From Xylaria sp. FL1777 (taxonomy: Eukaryota; Ascomycota; Sordariomycetes; Xylariales; Xylariaceae): DNA of 64,000 nucleotides. Position numbers and translations under genes: made by a program. Position 1 is the first letter of the stretch. Every line of letters starts with the position of its first letter. Shown piece after piece: positions 1 through 11,144 of this stretch. The notes under the pieces were generated by a model. The model had not been told where the DNA came from and made no database searches. It was given only the letters and a program-made list of their open reading frames with translations. Where the stretch lies: assembly GCA_022578965.1 (NCBI GenBank), contig MU400685.1, positions 23,762-87,761 of the forward strand, written 5' to 3'.

Positions 1-1980
1 CATTAAAAAAATAAAAAAGGCTGCTTAATAAAAACGCAAAAAGTAAAGTAAAAATATATAAACTGCAAAAAAGCGTATATAGCATAAAATAAAGCTTGCT
101 AAAAAAAGGTTAAACAAAAAAACAAAACAAAAAAAATATATATATTATAACTTAAAAGCTTTTAAAGTGCTAAAAAAGCAGTAATAACAAGCAAAAAAAA
201 AAATAAAAATAGTTTAAAAATATTAATAGTATTAGTATTTATAAAGCTAAATAAAAAAAGGTTACTAGTAAAAAAATAGCAAACTAGCAATATAAGCAAA
301 AATTTATTTTTATTAATTTAATAATATATAATATTGCTTTTTAAAACATTGCAAAATTTAAAAGCAACATAATATATACGCTATAAAATAACAGCTTTAA
401 TTATATAATAATTTAAAAGCTAATAATTAATAAACATAGTAATATATATTGCTTTAGTAGTAATAACTACTAAGTTATTTAATTAAAAAATAAAGCTATA
501 TTATATATAAACAAAAAAATTGTAATAAAAACACTAATAAAAAATGCTAGTAAAAATTAAGCAAAAATTATAATAAGCAGTAATAATTTAGCAGTAATTT
601 TATAGTTAATATATTTACTAAATTAAAAAAAAATAGTTTAGCATAATTTAATTTAAAAAATACATAAAGCAAGCAAACTAAAAAAATGCTATATATTTAT
701 AAACAACTTTAATTTTTATTACTTATTATAAAACTTAAAAAGTAAAAAAAACTAAAAAGCAAATAAACTATTTAAGTTTATTATATAATAAAATTTTATG
801 CTAGCTATTTTTTAAAAAAAAGTAATTAAAACAAAGCATAAATAAAAAAGCTTAATAATAAATTTAATATAAATATTTAGCAATTTAGCTATTATTTATT
901 AAAAAGACTTAAAATAGCTAAGTTTTAATTATAAAGCACTAAAAGTTATAATTAACTTAAAAGTAGCTTTATAAAAATATTTAAAAAAAGCAAAAAAATA
1001 AAACTAGCTTAAATTAAACAAAAATAAAACAGTTATAAAAATAAAAGCTATTATTATAAAAACGTATATATTATATATATTTAGCAAGCTAAATAATGCT
1101 TTTAATTTTTTAATTTAATAACTAATAAAAATAGTAAATAAAATAATACTTAAAAAAACTATAAAAAAAAAACACTAAGTATTACTTTAGTAGTTTTTAA
1201 AAGTAATTAAAACAAAAAAAAAAGCAAAACAAGCATACTGCAAGTTTTAAAGCAAAAGAACTAAAGCAGCATAGCAAGCTTTTAAAAAAAAAAAAAAAGC
1301 CTTTAGCAATAAAATAAAAAAAGCGCAAAAATATAGCTAAAAATAAGCATTTATAAAAGCATTTAAAAATTTTAAATTATTATAAAGCTTAATTAAATAA
1401 GCAAAGTTTGTTTATAAGCTAGTTTTAAAAATTATTATAATTTTATTGCTAAAACAAACAAAAAATAAGCTGCTTTTTGTTAATACTTTTAAAAAAAAAA
1501 CAGCTTTATTAATAAAATGCTTTTTTTTTGTACTATTAACAAACTTATTTAATATATTTTAAAAAAACTTAACTTATAATAGCTATTAAAAGTTTATAAT
1601 TAATATTAATACAAAAAAAAAATATAATATTGCTAATATAAAAATTAGCGCTATAAAAAGCGCTAAAAAATAACTTATTATTTAATAGCTTTTTTAAAGC
1701 TTATAAACTTGCTTTAATAAAAAAAATAATAATATTATATATTGCTAACTTTTTATTAAAATATTACTTAGTATAATTTAAGCAAATAAAAATAATAGTT
1801 ATATTTAAACTTAAAAAGTTAAAAAAAACTAAAAAAATAGCTAAAAAATAGCACTTTATTATGCTTATTTATATAATAAAAAAAGTGCTAAAAAAAAAGC
1901 TATATTATTATATAATAAAAGTAGCTAAACAAAAAGGTTTTTTGCTAAACAATTAAATAAATAACAAACAAAACAAATTA
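1..1980. repeat. AT-rich RIP-mutated DNA, no recognisable gene
   Basis: Very AT-rich sequence with stop codons in every frame. The few remaining G and C bases lie mostly in GpC steps (agc, gct, aagctt). I recognise no coding motif or element end. By analogy with the neighbouring repeats it is probably decayed transposon sequence, but that is inference. Confidence 0.7.
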
Positions 1981-3920
1981 ATAAATGTAATTATTAAATT
2001 AATATTAAAAATAGCAAAAAAAGCAATTAGTAAAAAAAGCATAGCATTTTTGCTATAGCTAAACATTATAAAAGCTTTTAATATTATTAATAAAAAAAAT
2101 AATATATATTTTGTAATAAAAAAGCTTTTTTTTTTAAATAGTTATATAAATAAACTTTTTTATATTAAATTATATAATATGTTTTTGCTTTAATAAAGCA
2201 ATATTTTAGCTAATAGTACTAAAAGCTAAAGTTTTTTAAAAGTTTTTATTTTTACTTTTTTTTTTTTTTTATATATTTTAATACTTTATAATAACTTTGC
2301 TATATATTAAAAGCTAATAATAATTAGCTTTATTAATAATATTAACTTTATTATAGCAAACTTAAATATAAAGTAAAACTATAAAGCTTTAAAAGCAGTA
2401 TAAAAAACATATAAAAGTTAAATAAAATAATATAAAATAAAGTTTACATTATAAAAAAGCAAATTAATGCATTTTTTTAGCAGTAAAACAGCATTTATAT
2501 AAATAGTATATTTTTTTAATATAATAATATACTTAAAAAATAGCGCAAAGTTTTTAAAAATATAATTTAATAAAAATATAAAATAAAAAAAATACTTAGT
2601 AAAGCTTAAAAAAAAATTAAGCATTTAATTATATATAATAATTAAGCTATAAAACTTTATATAAAGCAATAATATAGCAAAAATAAAACAAATATATATT
2701 ATAATAATATAAAGTATTTTAGCTTATAATATAATAACTTAATATAAAAACTTTAAAAAAATAAAGCAAAAAGTATTACTAATTTATTAATAATAACTTA
2801 AAATAAATGCTTTAAACATATAATTAAAGCTTTTAAAACAATTAAAATAAAGCACTTAAAAACTAAAATAAAATTTTTTTTTATTAACTTATATTTTAGT
2901 AGTAAAATAATAATTTGCAAGTATTATATAAAAAGCTTAGCAACTAAAAAGTTAATTTAAAAAGCAACAAAAAAAATTAAAACTTTTATTTAAAATATAA
3001 AAGCTTAAAAAACTAAAAACTAAACAAAAAGTAAGCTTATAAATAATAATAAAAGCATAACTAAAAAAATTTTAATATTAGCTTTAAACTTTTAGCAAAA
3101 AAAATAATTAAAAAAAAAAAAACCTAAAATTACATTAAAAAAAAAATAAGCAAATAAAGCTAAACTAAAATAAACAATAGTTATTTAGCAATAGCTAAGC
3201 AAAAGCTTAGCAAAAATAAAGCTTTTAAAAAATATAGCAAATTACTAAAGTATAAAATAGCTATAATAATATAAATATGCATTAAAAAAATAAAGCTAAA
3301 AGTATTTTTGCATAAAAAGAAAATTTTAAGCTTTTTTATGCTTTTTTGCAAATGCGCAAAAAAAAAAAAAACTTTTTAGCATATAGTTTTATATTATAAC
3401 TTATTAAAAAACAAAAAAAAGCAGCTATAAAAAAGCTTTATAGCTAAATTATTATAAACTAATAAAAACTTATAATTAGCTATAAAAAAACTTAAAGCTA
3501 TAAATAATATTATAAAGTAGCTATTTATTATTAATAAAATAATAATATATAATAAAGCAGTTAGAATAAAAAAAAATAAAAAAAAAATAAAAAAAGCAAA
3601 AAATAAAGAAAAAACTAGTAAAAAAAGCAAAAGCGCTTTTTTAAAAGTTTTAAAAAACAAAAAAAAAGCTTTTATATGTTTTTTAAAAAAGCAAAAAGTT
3701 TAAAAGCTTTAAAAAAAGTTTTTTTGCTTTTTAACTATTACTTTTTATTTAGCAAGCTAATTAATAAAAACTAGTTATTACAAAGTAAAAAAACTTTAAA
3801 GTAGCAATATAAACATTATTGCATAAGGTTTTTATTTAGCTTTTTATATAGTTTTACCTATAGGTACACAAATAAAAAAACCGCGCTATAAAGCAATATA
3901 GCAGGTTATTAATAATAATA
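1981..3920. repeat. 1.94-kb tandem duplication, copy A
   Basis: This segment is repeated directly and head-to-tail at 3921-5860. Alignment by eye holds over the whole length, from the start (ataaatgtaattattaaatt here, ataaacataattattaaact in copy B) to the shared end ttattaataataata. Most differences are C/T or G/A, as expected if both copies were RIP-mutated independently. A near-identical short AT-rich reading frame occurs in both (2418-2624 and 4360-4566, minus) but is low-complexity Phe/Leu/Ile/Lys and is not a credible gene. The source element is unidentified. Confidence 0.85.
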
Positions 3921-5860
3921 ATAAACATAATTATTAAACTAATATTAAAAATAGCAAAAAAAACAATTAATAAAAAAAGCATAGCATTTTTACTACAGCT
4001 AAATATTATAAAAGCTTTTAATATTATTAATAAAAAAAAATAATATATATTTTATAATAAAAAAGTTTTTTTTTTAAATAATTATATAAATAAACTTTTT
4101 TATATTAAACTATATAATATGTTTTTGCTTTAATAAAGCAATATTTTAGCTAATAGTACTAAAAGCTAAAGTTTTTTAAAAGTTTTTGCTTTTATTTTAT
4201 TTTATTTTTTTTATATATTTTAATATTTTATAATAATTTTGCTATATACTAAAAGCTAATAATAATTAGCTTTACTAATAATACTAATTTTATTATAATA
4301 AACTTAAATATAAAGCAAAACTATAAAGCTTTAAAAGTAGTATAAAAAATATATAAAAACTAAATAAAAAAATATAAAATAAAGTTTATATTGCAAAAAA
4401 GCAAATTAATATATTTTTTTAGTAATAAAACAGCATTTATATAAGTAGTATACTTTTTTAATATAATAATATACTTAAAAAACAGCATAAAATTTTTAAA
4501 AATATAGTTTAATAAAAATATAAAGTAAAAAAAACACTTAATAAAGCTTAAAAAAAAACTAAACATTTAGTTATATATAATAATTAAGCTATAAAACTTT
4601 ATATAAAGTAATAATATAATAAAAATAAAATAAATATATATTATAATAATATAAAACGCTTTAGCTTATAATGTAGCAATTTAATATAAAAACTTTAAAA
4701 AAAATAAAGCAAAAGGTATTATTAATTTATTAGTAGTAACTTAAAATAAATACTTTAAACGTATAATTAAAGCTTTTAAAGCAACTAAAATAAAGCACTT
4801 AAAAATTAAAATAAAAATTTCTTTTATTAACTTATATTTTAGTAGCAAAATAATAGCTTATAAATACTATATAAAAAGCTTAGTAATTAAAAAATTAATT
4901 TAAAAAACAATAAAAAAAATTAAAACTTTTATTTAAAATATAAAAGCTTAAAAAGCTAAAAACTAAACAAAAAGCAAGCTTATAAATAATAGCAAAAGCA
5001 TAACTAAAAAAAATCTAACATTAGCTTTAAACTTTTAGCAAAAAAAGTAGTTAAAAAAAAAACTTAAAATTACATTAAAAAAAAAATTAAGCAAATAAAA
5101 CTAAACTAAAACAAGCAATAATTATTTAATAATAGCTAAACAAAAGTTTAGCAAAAATAAAGCTTTTAAAAAGTATAATAAATTATTAAAGCATAAAATA
5201 GCTATAATAATATAAATATGCATTAAAAAAATAAAACTAAAAGCGTTTTTATATAAAAAAAAAGTTTTAAGCTTTTTTATACTTTTTTATAAATATATAA
5301 AAAAAAAAAAACTTTTTAATATATAGTTTTATGTTATAATTTATTAAAAAATAAAAAAAAGCAACTATAAAAAAGCTTTATAACTAAGCTATTATAAATT
5401 AATAAAAACTTATAATTAGCTATAAAAAAGCTTAAAGCTATAAATAATATTATAAAGTAGCTATTTATTACTAATAAAATAACAATATATAATAAAGCTA
5501 TTAAAATAAAAAAAATTAAAAAAAAAAAAAAAGGCAGAAAATAAGAAAAAAACTAGCAAAAAAAGCAAAAGTATTTTTTTAAAAGTTTTAAAAAACAAAA
5601 AAAAAGCTTTTATATGCTTTTTAAAAAAACAAAAAGTTTAAAAGCTTTAAAAAAAGTTCTTTTGCTTTTTTAACTATTATTTTTTGTTTAGTAAGCTAAT
5701 TAATAAAAACTAGTTATTATAAAATAAAAAAACTTTAAAATAGCAGCATAAACATTATTATATAAAGTTTTTATTTAGCTTTTTATATAGTTTTACTTAT
5801 AAGTATATAAGTAAAAAAACTATGCTATAAAGCAATATAGCAAGTTATTAATAATAATAA
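3921..5860. repeat. 1.94-kb tandem duplication, copy B
   Basis: Second copy of the 1981-3920 unit, of equal length within the accuracy of reading by eye. Near its end, copy A has accgcgctataaag where copy B has actatgctataaag, so two C-to-T changes separate them. There is no unique sequence between the two copies, so they are not the LTRs of one element. They look like a tandem duplication or adjacent insertions of an unknown repeat. Confidence 0.85.
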
Positions 5861-5996
5861 TAACACTTATAAAAAAAAGTTTAAAATTAATATAAATCTT
5901 TTTTTTAGCTTTATAAATAATTATAGCTTTAATAAAAAAATTTATTTTAATAATAAAAAGATTTAATGTTTTATTTTATTATATATTATAGCTAAC

Positions 5997-8120
5997 ACTA
6001 CTATAGACCTAGCTTGGGTATTAATGGACTTAAAAGCTGCCTTTATATTAAGCCTAAACATAGTAAAAAGCAACTATAAGCTGCTTAAGTACTAAATAAA
6101 AAGCTTTAATGAACCGAATAAAACCCTAGAAAACCTAAGCTAGAACTAAAAGCTAGCTAACATAAAACAAGTAAAAATTAAGGCACGCTTTCTTTTAGCG
6201 ACCTTTTATTTAGCAAACGTTAAAGACTTTGAACACTTAAATCTAGCTATAGAAGAGCTATTTAATAGCTTAAATAAGATTGTAAACAAAATAGTACTAA
6301 ACTAAAAAAAAAGCAGGCTATAATGTAACTAGTAAACAATAAAAGTAAAGCAAGCAGTGCAAAAAAAAAAAAAAGCTTATGCTTACTAGCAGAAAGTCCA
6401 AACTAAAAAAGCTTACTAAAATAAATATAAAACAAATAAAGCATAAAAAAAAGCTTAAGCTAAAGCGTTTAAAAGCTATTTTTAATAACAATTATATAAC
6501 TTCTTTAATATAAAAAGAAGCAAAGCTAAAAGTATAAAGGTAAAACAAGCTAAAATAATATAAAAAACCTTGAAATAAGCACGAATAAAAAGCTTATAAG
6601 CATTAAAAAAGCTAGTACTACTAAATTTCTGCAATAATAATAGCTTAAATGCAACTATAGCAAGCATTTTTAAAAACAAAGTAAAAGTTCTTGCTAAAAA
6701 GTTCTTTTTAAAACTAAACGCTAACTTAAAAAACATAGCTACTTTGTTAGCTCTTTTAACTCTTTTTTTTTTTTACTATAGTATAAACTATTATAAAATG
6801 CAAACGATTTTAAGCTATATAAAAGCCTAAAAAGCACTAAAATTAAGTAAAATCCTAAATGTATTTTTAAAAGCATATAGCTTACGGCTACTTAAAAACA
6901 ATAAAAACAAACATAAGTTTTTTGCTAAGCGTATAGCTAATATAGCATTAGCTAGCTTTTAAATTAATTACTACTTAAAATGCTTTTAAAACGCTTAAAC
7001 AATAGTTATTTTAAAAAATAAACTAAATAAAAGCTTATTAAGCTTTTAATAGCTTATTGCTTTATTAAATATAGTAAAAAAGCTTATTAAAGCTAAAATA
7101 GCTTTAAAATTAATTTATGTTACTATAATATATAAACTGCTTTTTTTTAAACAAATAAAAAATAAGTTATAATGGTTTACAAAAATAGCATTATATTTAA
7201 TTACTTTTATAGTATATTATACGTAAGCTATAAACAAAGCAATCTTAATGCTTTTTTTAAACATAACAAAAGTATTTAACTTAATAATACATAAAAAGCT
7301 TTATTAAATACTTAAAAAAATAAGCTTTTTAAAATAAACAATATAATAAATATAAAGCTTTTTAACGAACTACATAATAACTTTACTTTTTAACAAGCAG
7401 AAGTTAAACCTAATATATATTAAAGCAAGTACTTTATAGAAATTCCTGCTATTGCTAATTTTTTTTTGCTTATATACTGCTTTGCTATATAATAAACTGC
7501 AGCTTATATAAAAGCTTTAAAGCGCTGTTTTCGCAAATAATACAAACTTACTAAGTGTTAAAAAAAACATAAAAATAGCTTATAAAGCGCTTAAATAAAC
7601 CTATAAGGTCTATTTAAAATAAAGCTAAAAATATAAATTCAAATTTAACTTAAGCAAATATTACTTTGTTTACTTTATAAAGCTAAGCCAAAAGGCTTTT
7701 AAGCATATAATAAAAGCAAGCTAAAAGAAAATATGCCTTAAAATAGCAGCAAAAGTGCTTAATATATAAATAAACTACTATTTAAATTAAAAAAAGCAAC
7801 ATAAAATGCTTTGCAAAAAGCTAGAAAAGTAAACGTTATTAGTAAGCTGCTTAGCTTAATTTGCATAAAAACTAAGCATAATTTAAGCAAAACTTTTATA
7901 TATAGCAGTAATATAAGCAATAATTAAGTATAAATTAATAGCGTAGCACAAATTAACAAAACAAAACTAATAGCTAAAATAAAAGCTGCTAAAAGCGCTT
8001 AAGCAAGTTTAAAACAAATGCTTACGTATTATTACTAAGGCTTATAAAAATGTTTGCATAATTAACTTTAAAACAAAATTGCTAATTTTTTTTTTAAACT
8101 TATAGCTAAACTATAAAACT
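5997..8120 (+). mobile_element. RIP-mutated LINE-like (non-LTR) retrotransposon remnant
   Basis: Translation across stops and frames on the + strand gives the order of a non-LTR retrotransposon polyprotein. A C-terminal endonuclease signature TTIDLAW is at 5997-6017. A linker between endonuclease and RT, containing ANVKDFEHLNLAIEELFNSL, lies near 6217-6275. The RT block with LNITKVFN (first catalytic Asp changed to Asn) is near 7260, and the FADD box reads FANN at 7530-7541, followed by TNLLSV. A post-RT segment with KCLRIITKAY is near 8010-8045. Both Asp-to-Asn changes fit RIP G-to-A. Tad1-like ascomycete LINEs are the nearest family I know. The element is dead, and its 5' end is missing or lies in sequence too decayed to read. 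This stretch keeps more G+C than its flanks. Confidence 0.8.
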
Positions 8121-11100
8121 ATTAAATATACAAAAAAAGTTAAAAATACAAGTATAGCAAATTATATTCGAAAGTAGTTCAAAAGGCTAGCTTTAGTAGC
8201 ATATAACTTAATTAGCAATAAAAAGGTTTAAAGCTATAAAGTATAGCTAAATAATAGCAAGAAAAAAATACTTTAAGCTAGTAAAACATAAAGCAAACTT
8301 CTGGAAATCTTAAATTATAAAATATACTAAAAGGGCAATAAAAGCAACAAAGAAAACAAGCTACTAATAAACCTAGAATTAATATATACGTAGCATATTT
8401 AGTAATAAACCAAAAAACAGAAAAAAACAAGATTTAAACAAACTATTGCTAACTAGCTTTTATATAATAAGCAGCTTAATATATATAAAAGCTTACATAA
8501 GGTTAAAAGCTTTATATTAGTTTAGCTACGTATAAAAAAAATTAGCTTAAAAAAGTACTTTACGTTTTAAAAAATATTTAGCTATAAGTTGCTAATATAT
8601 TAATATAGTTAAGCTAAAAAGTTATTACTGCACTTTTTAAACTAGTGCTTTAAATATAATAGCATTTATAGTATACTAAAAAAGCAAACAAATTTTTAAT
8701 TAAGCTACTAATTATTATATAACTTAAAAAAAGCACGTAAAATAACTAAATAAGTTCTAAATATAAAAAGGCTTAGCTATTATAACGTAGCTAAAAAACT
8801 AATTAAGTTATAAGTAGCTATAAAAACATAAAAACAAAGGCTTTTAAACATAAAGCAAAAATAGCTAAGCATTAATACTAGCTTTTCTTTAAGCTAAAAA
8901 AAGTTTATTATAACTATAAAACAAAAGTTAAAACAGTTATTATAAAGCTATTTATTATTTATAGTTTTAAAAAAGCTACTTATTATAGGCTTATGTTTAT
9001 AAACTTTAAAATAAAGCATAACATAATAAAGTACTAAAAATAATAACATAAAATTACAAACATAAAACTACAAAAGTTAAAAAGCATACATTATAAAAAA
9101 GCAAAGCAATTAAACAACTTTATTAAGCATTAAACATTAAAATTCTACTAAAACTTTTAGCTACTAAATATATAATAATGCTAACCTTTAAAAGTTATAT
9201 AAATACCTTTTAACTAGCTTATTTATATAAAACCTTTAGCTTTTTTATTTACTGTAGCTTTTTTTGCTTCTTTAATTATAACTTAAAGTTATATATTAGC
9301 TATAAATATAGCTTAAATATTTCTATTAGTATAAAAATAGCACGTAGCTATATAAGCCTTAATAAACAATTAAAGTTCTTTATTAACTTTTTTAAGCTAA
9401 AAAATTATTAGTAGTACTTAAAATTAAAAAAACTTTAATAGTTAAAATAAACATAAAGTAAAGCTTAAAAACATATAAACATTAATATAGTTAAAAGTAC
9501 TTATAAAACTATAACTGTTATTTTTAATGCTTACTTTGCTTTTTTTACATTATAAGCACTTAATAAACTTACTAGTAATATTATAAACATAAAAGTTATT
9601 AATGTTTTTATATAGTTAACATAAAAAAAACAACAATAAAAAGTATATAATATACTACTATAATATAAGCAATACAATAATAGCATAGCTTAAGCATTTT
9701 AGCATGCTTAATAAATATAAATTTTAAAGCTATTAGTAATATTTTAGCATAAAGCACTAAAGCACTTACTTTTATTTTAAAAATTAGCATTATAGCAAAA
9801 AAGCATAACAATAAGCAGTTATAAAAGCTTAAACTATATAATAGCAAGCTATTAGCTACTTTATTTAGTACTATAAATTAAATAACTAGTAAAAACTGCA
9901 ATAAAATAACTTATAACCTTAAATATATAAGCTTAATATTAATTAATATATATACTTAAGCTAAGCTAATTATAAATATATATTATAAAAAGCATAGCAG
10001 CTATAGCAAAGTAAATTTTTATATAACTATAACGTATTAACAACTAATTATATTATAAATTAAGCACTTTAATATACTAAAGCAAGCATAAGCTAAACAT
10101 ATAGTAATAATAATAATAAAAGTAGTAAAATTAATAGTTAAAAAAGAAAAAAATCAGCATAAATAGCTAAGTAAAATAACTTACTACTTATTGCTACTTT
10201 ATATTGCTTAATATATAAGCTATTTATAAACTATGCTTACTTAGTAAGCTTATTATAAAAAGCATAAAAGCAGCTTAAAAAATAAATATATAAAAAGCAA
10301 ACTAAAAAATAATAAACAATTAACTTTATTTATAACTTAGTTATAACTTAGTTATAAAAAAACTAATATAATAAAAAGTTAGCAGTAATACTAAAGCAAA
10401 CAAACTATAATATACTAGCAATATAATAAAAAAAGGTTTAAAAAAAAACTAAGAAAAAAAAGCAATACATTTAGCTAAATAAGTACTAAAACTAAAAAAA
10501 CTGCTATAAGTAGTATAAAGCAAGCAGCAATACTAAAGCAAGCAAACTACAAAGCAAAAAAAATACAAAAAAAAAAGAACTACAAAATAACTACGTAAAA
10601 GTATATATACCTAATTAATAGCATGTTATAAATAAGCAAACAACCTAAAAGTAAAAAAGTAAAAAACAAAGCACTTAATAAAATTATAGTAAAATTAATG
10701 CAACTTAGAAATAAATATAAAATGTTTTTACTTAGCTACTAAAAAAAAAGTAAGCTGCTTACGGCTTGCTTTTAACCCATAAGCATAGTTTTTACTTATA
10801 TATATAAAAAATAAAAACTAGCATAGCTAATAAGCCGTTAGCTTAAGTAATACAATATATATATATTATAGCTTTTATAAACTATAAATATACTTAATTA
10901 ATAAAAAACCTTTAGTTTTTTTTTTATATTTATTTTAAAACTTATATAAATTATATTATATGCTTAAATTTTTATAAATAATATTAAATATTAAACTTAT
11001 AAATATATTTATATAAACTTTAAAAAAAATAAGTTATAGCTTATAATAAGCATAACTTATTGTTTTATGTTTTTAGTTTAAAGGATTTAAGATAACATTT

Positions 11101-11140
11101 TTAAACCTTTTATTAAACCTTTAAGCCTTTATTCTTGCTT
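8121..11140. repeat. AT-rich decayed DNA, probable LINE 3' part and unassigned sequence
   Basis: The first several hundred bases probably continue the LINE (C-terminal region), but I cannot name a motif with certainty. From about 9000 to 11140 there are only short AT-rich frames, such as 9608-9847 minus, which is hydrophobic low complexity and not a credible gene. The block ends abruptly at about 11140, next to the THR4 stop codon. Confidence 0.55.
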
Positions 11141-11144
11141 TATT

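Noticed and set aside
2418..2624. Short minus-strand frame repeated at 4360-4566
   Set aside because: The similarity comes from the 1.94-kb tandem duplication. The peptide is low-complexity Phe/Leu and the frame differs by missense changes expected from RIP, so it is not a conserved gene.
1..11140. AT-rich blocks as mitochondrial DNA or a nuclear copy of it
   Set aside because: They contain LINE and Gypsy remnants with G-to-A changes at catalytic codons and no mitochondrial gene or rRNA that I recognise.
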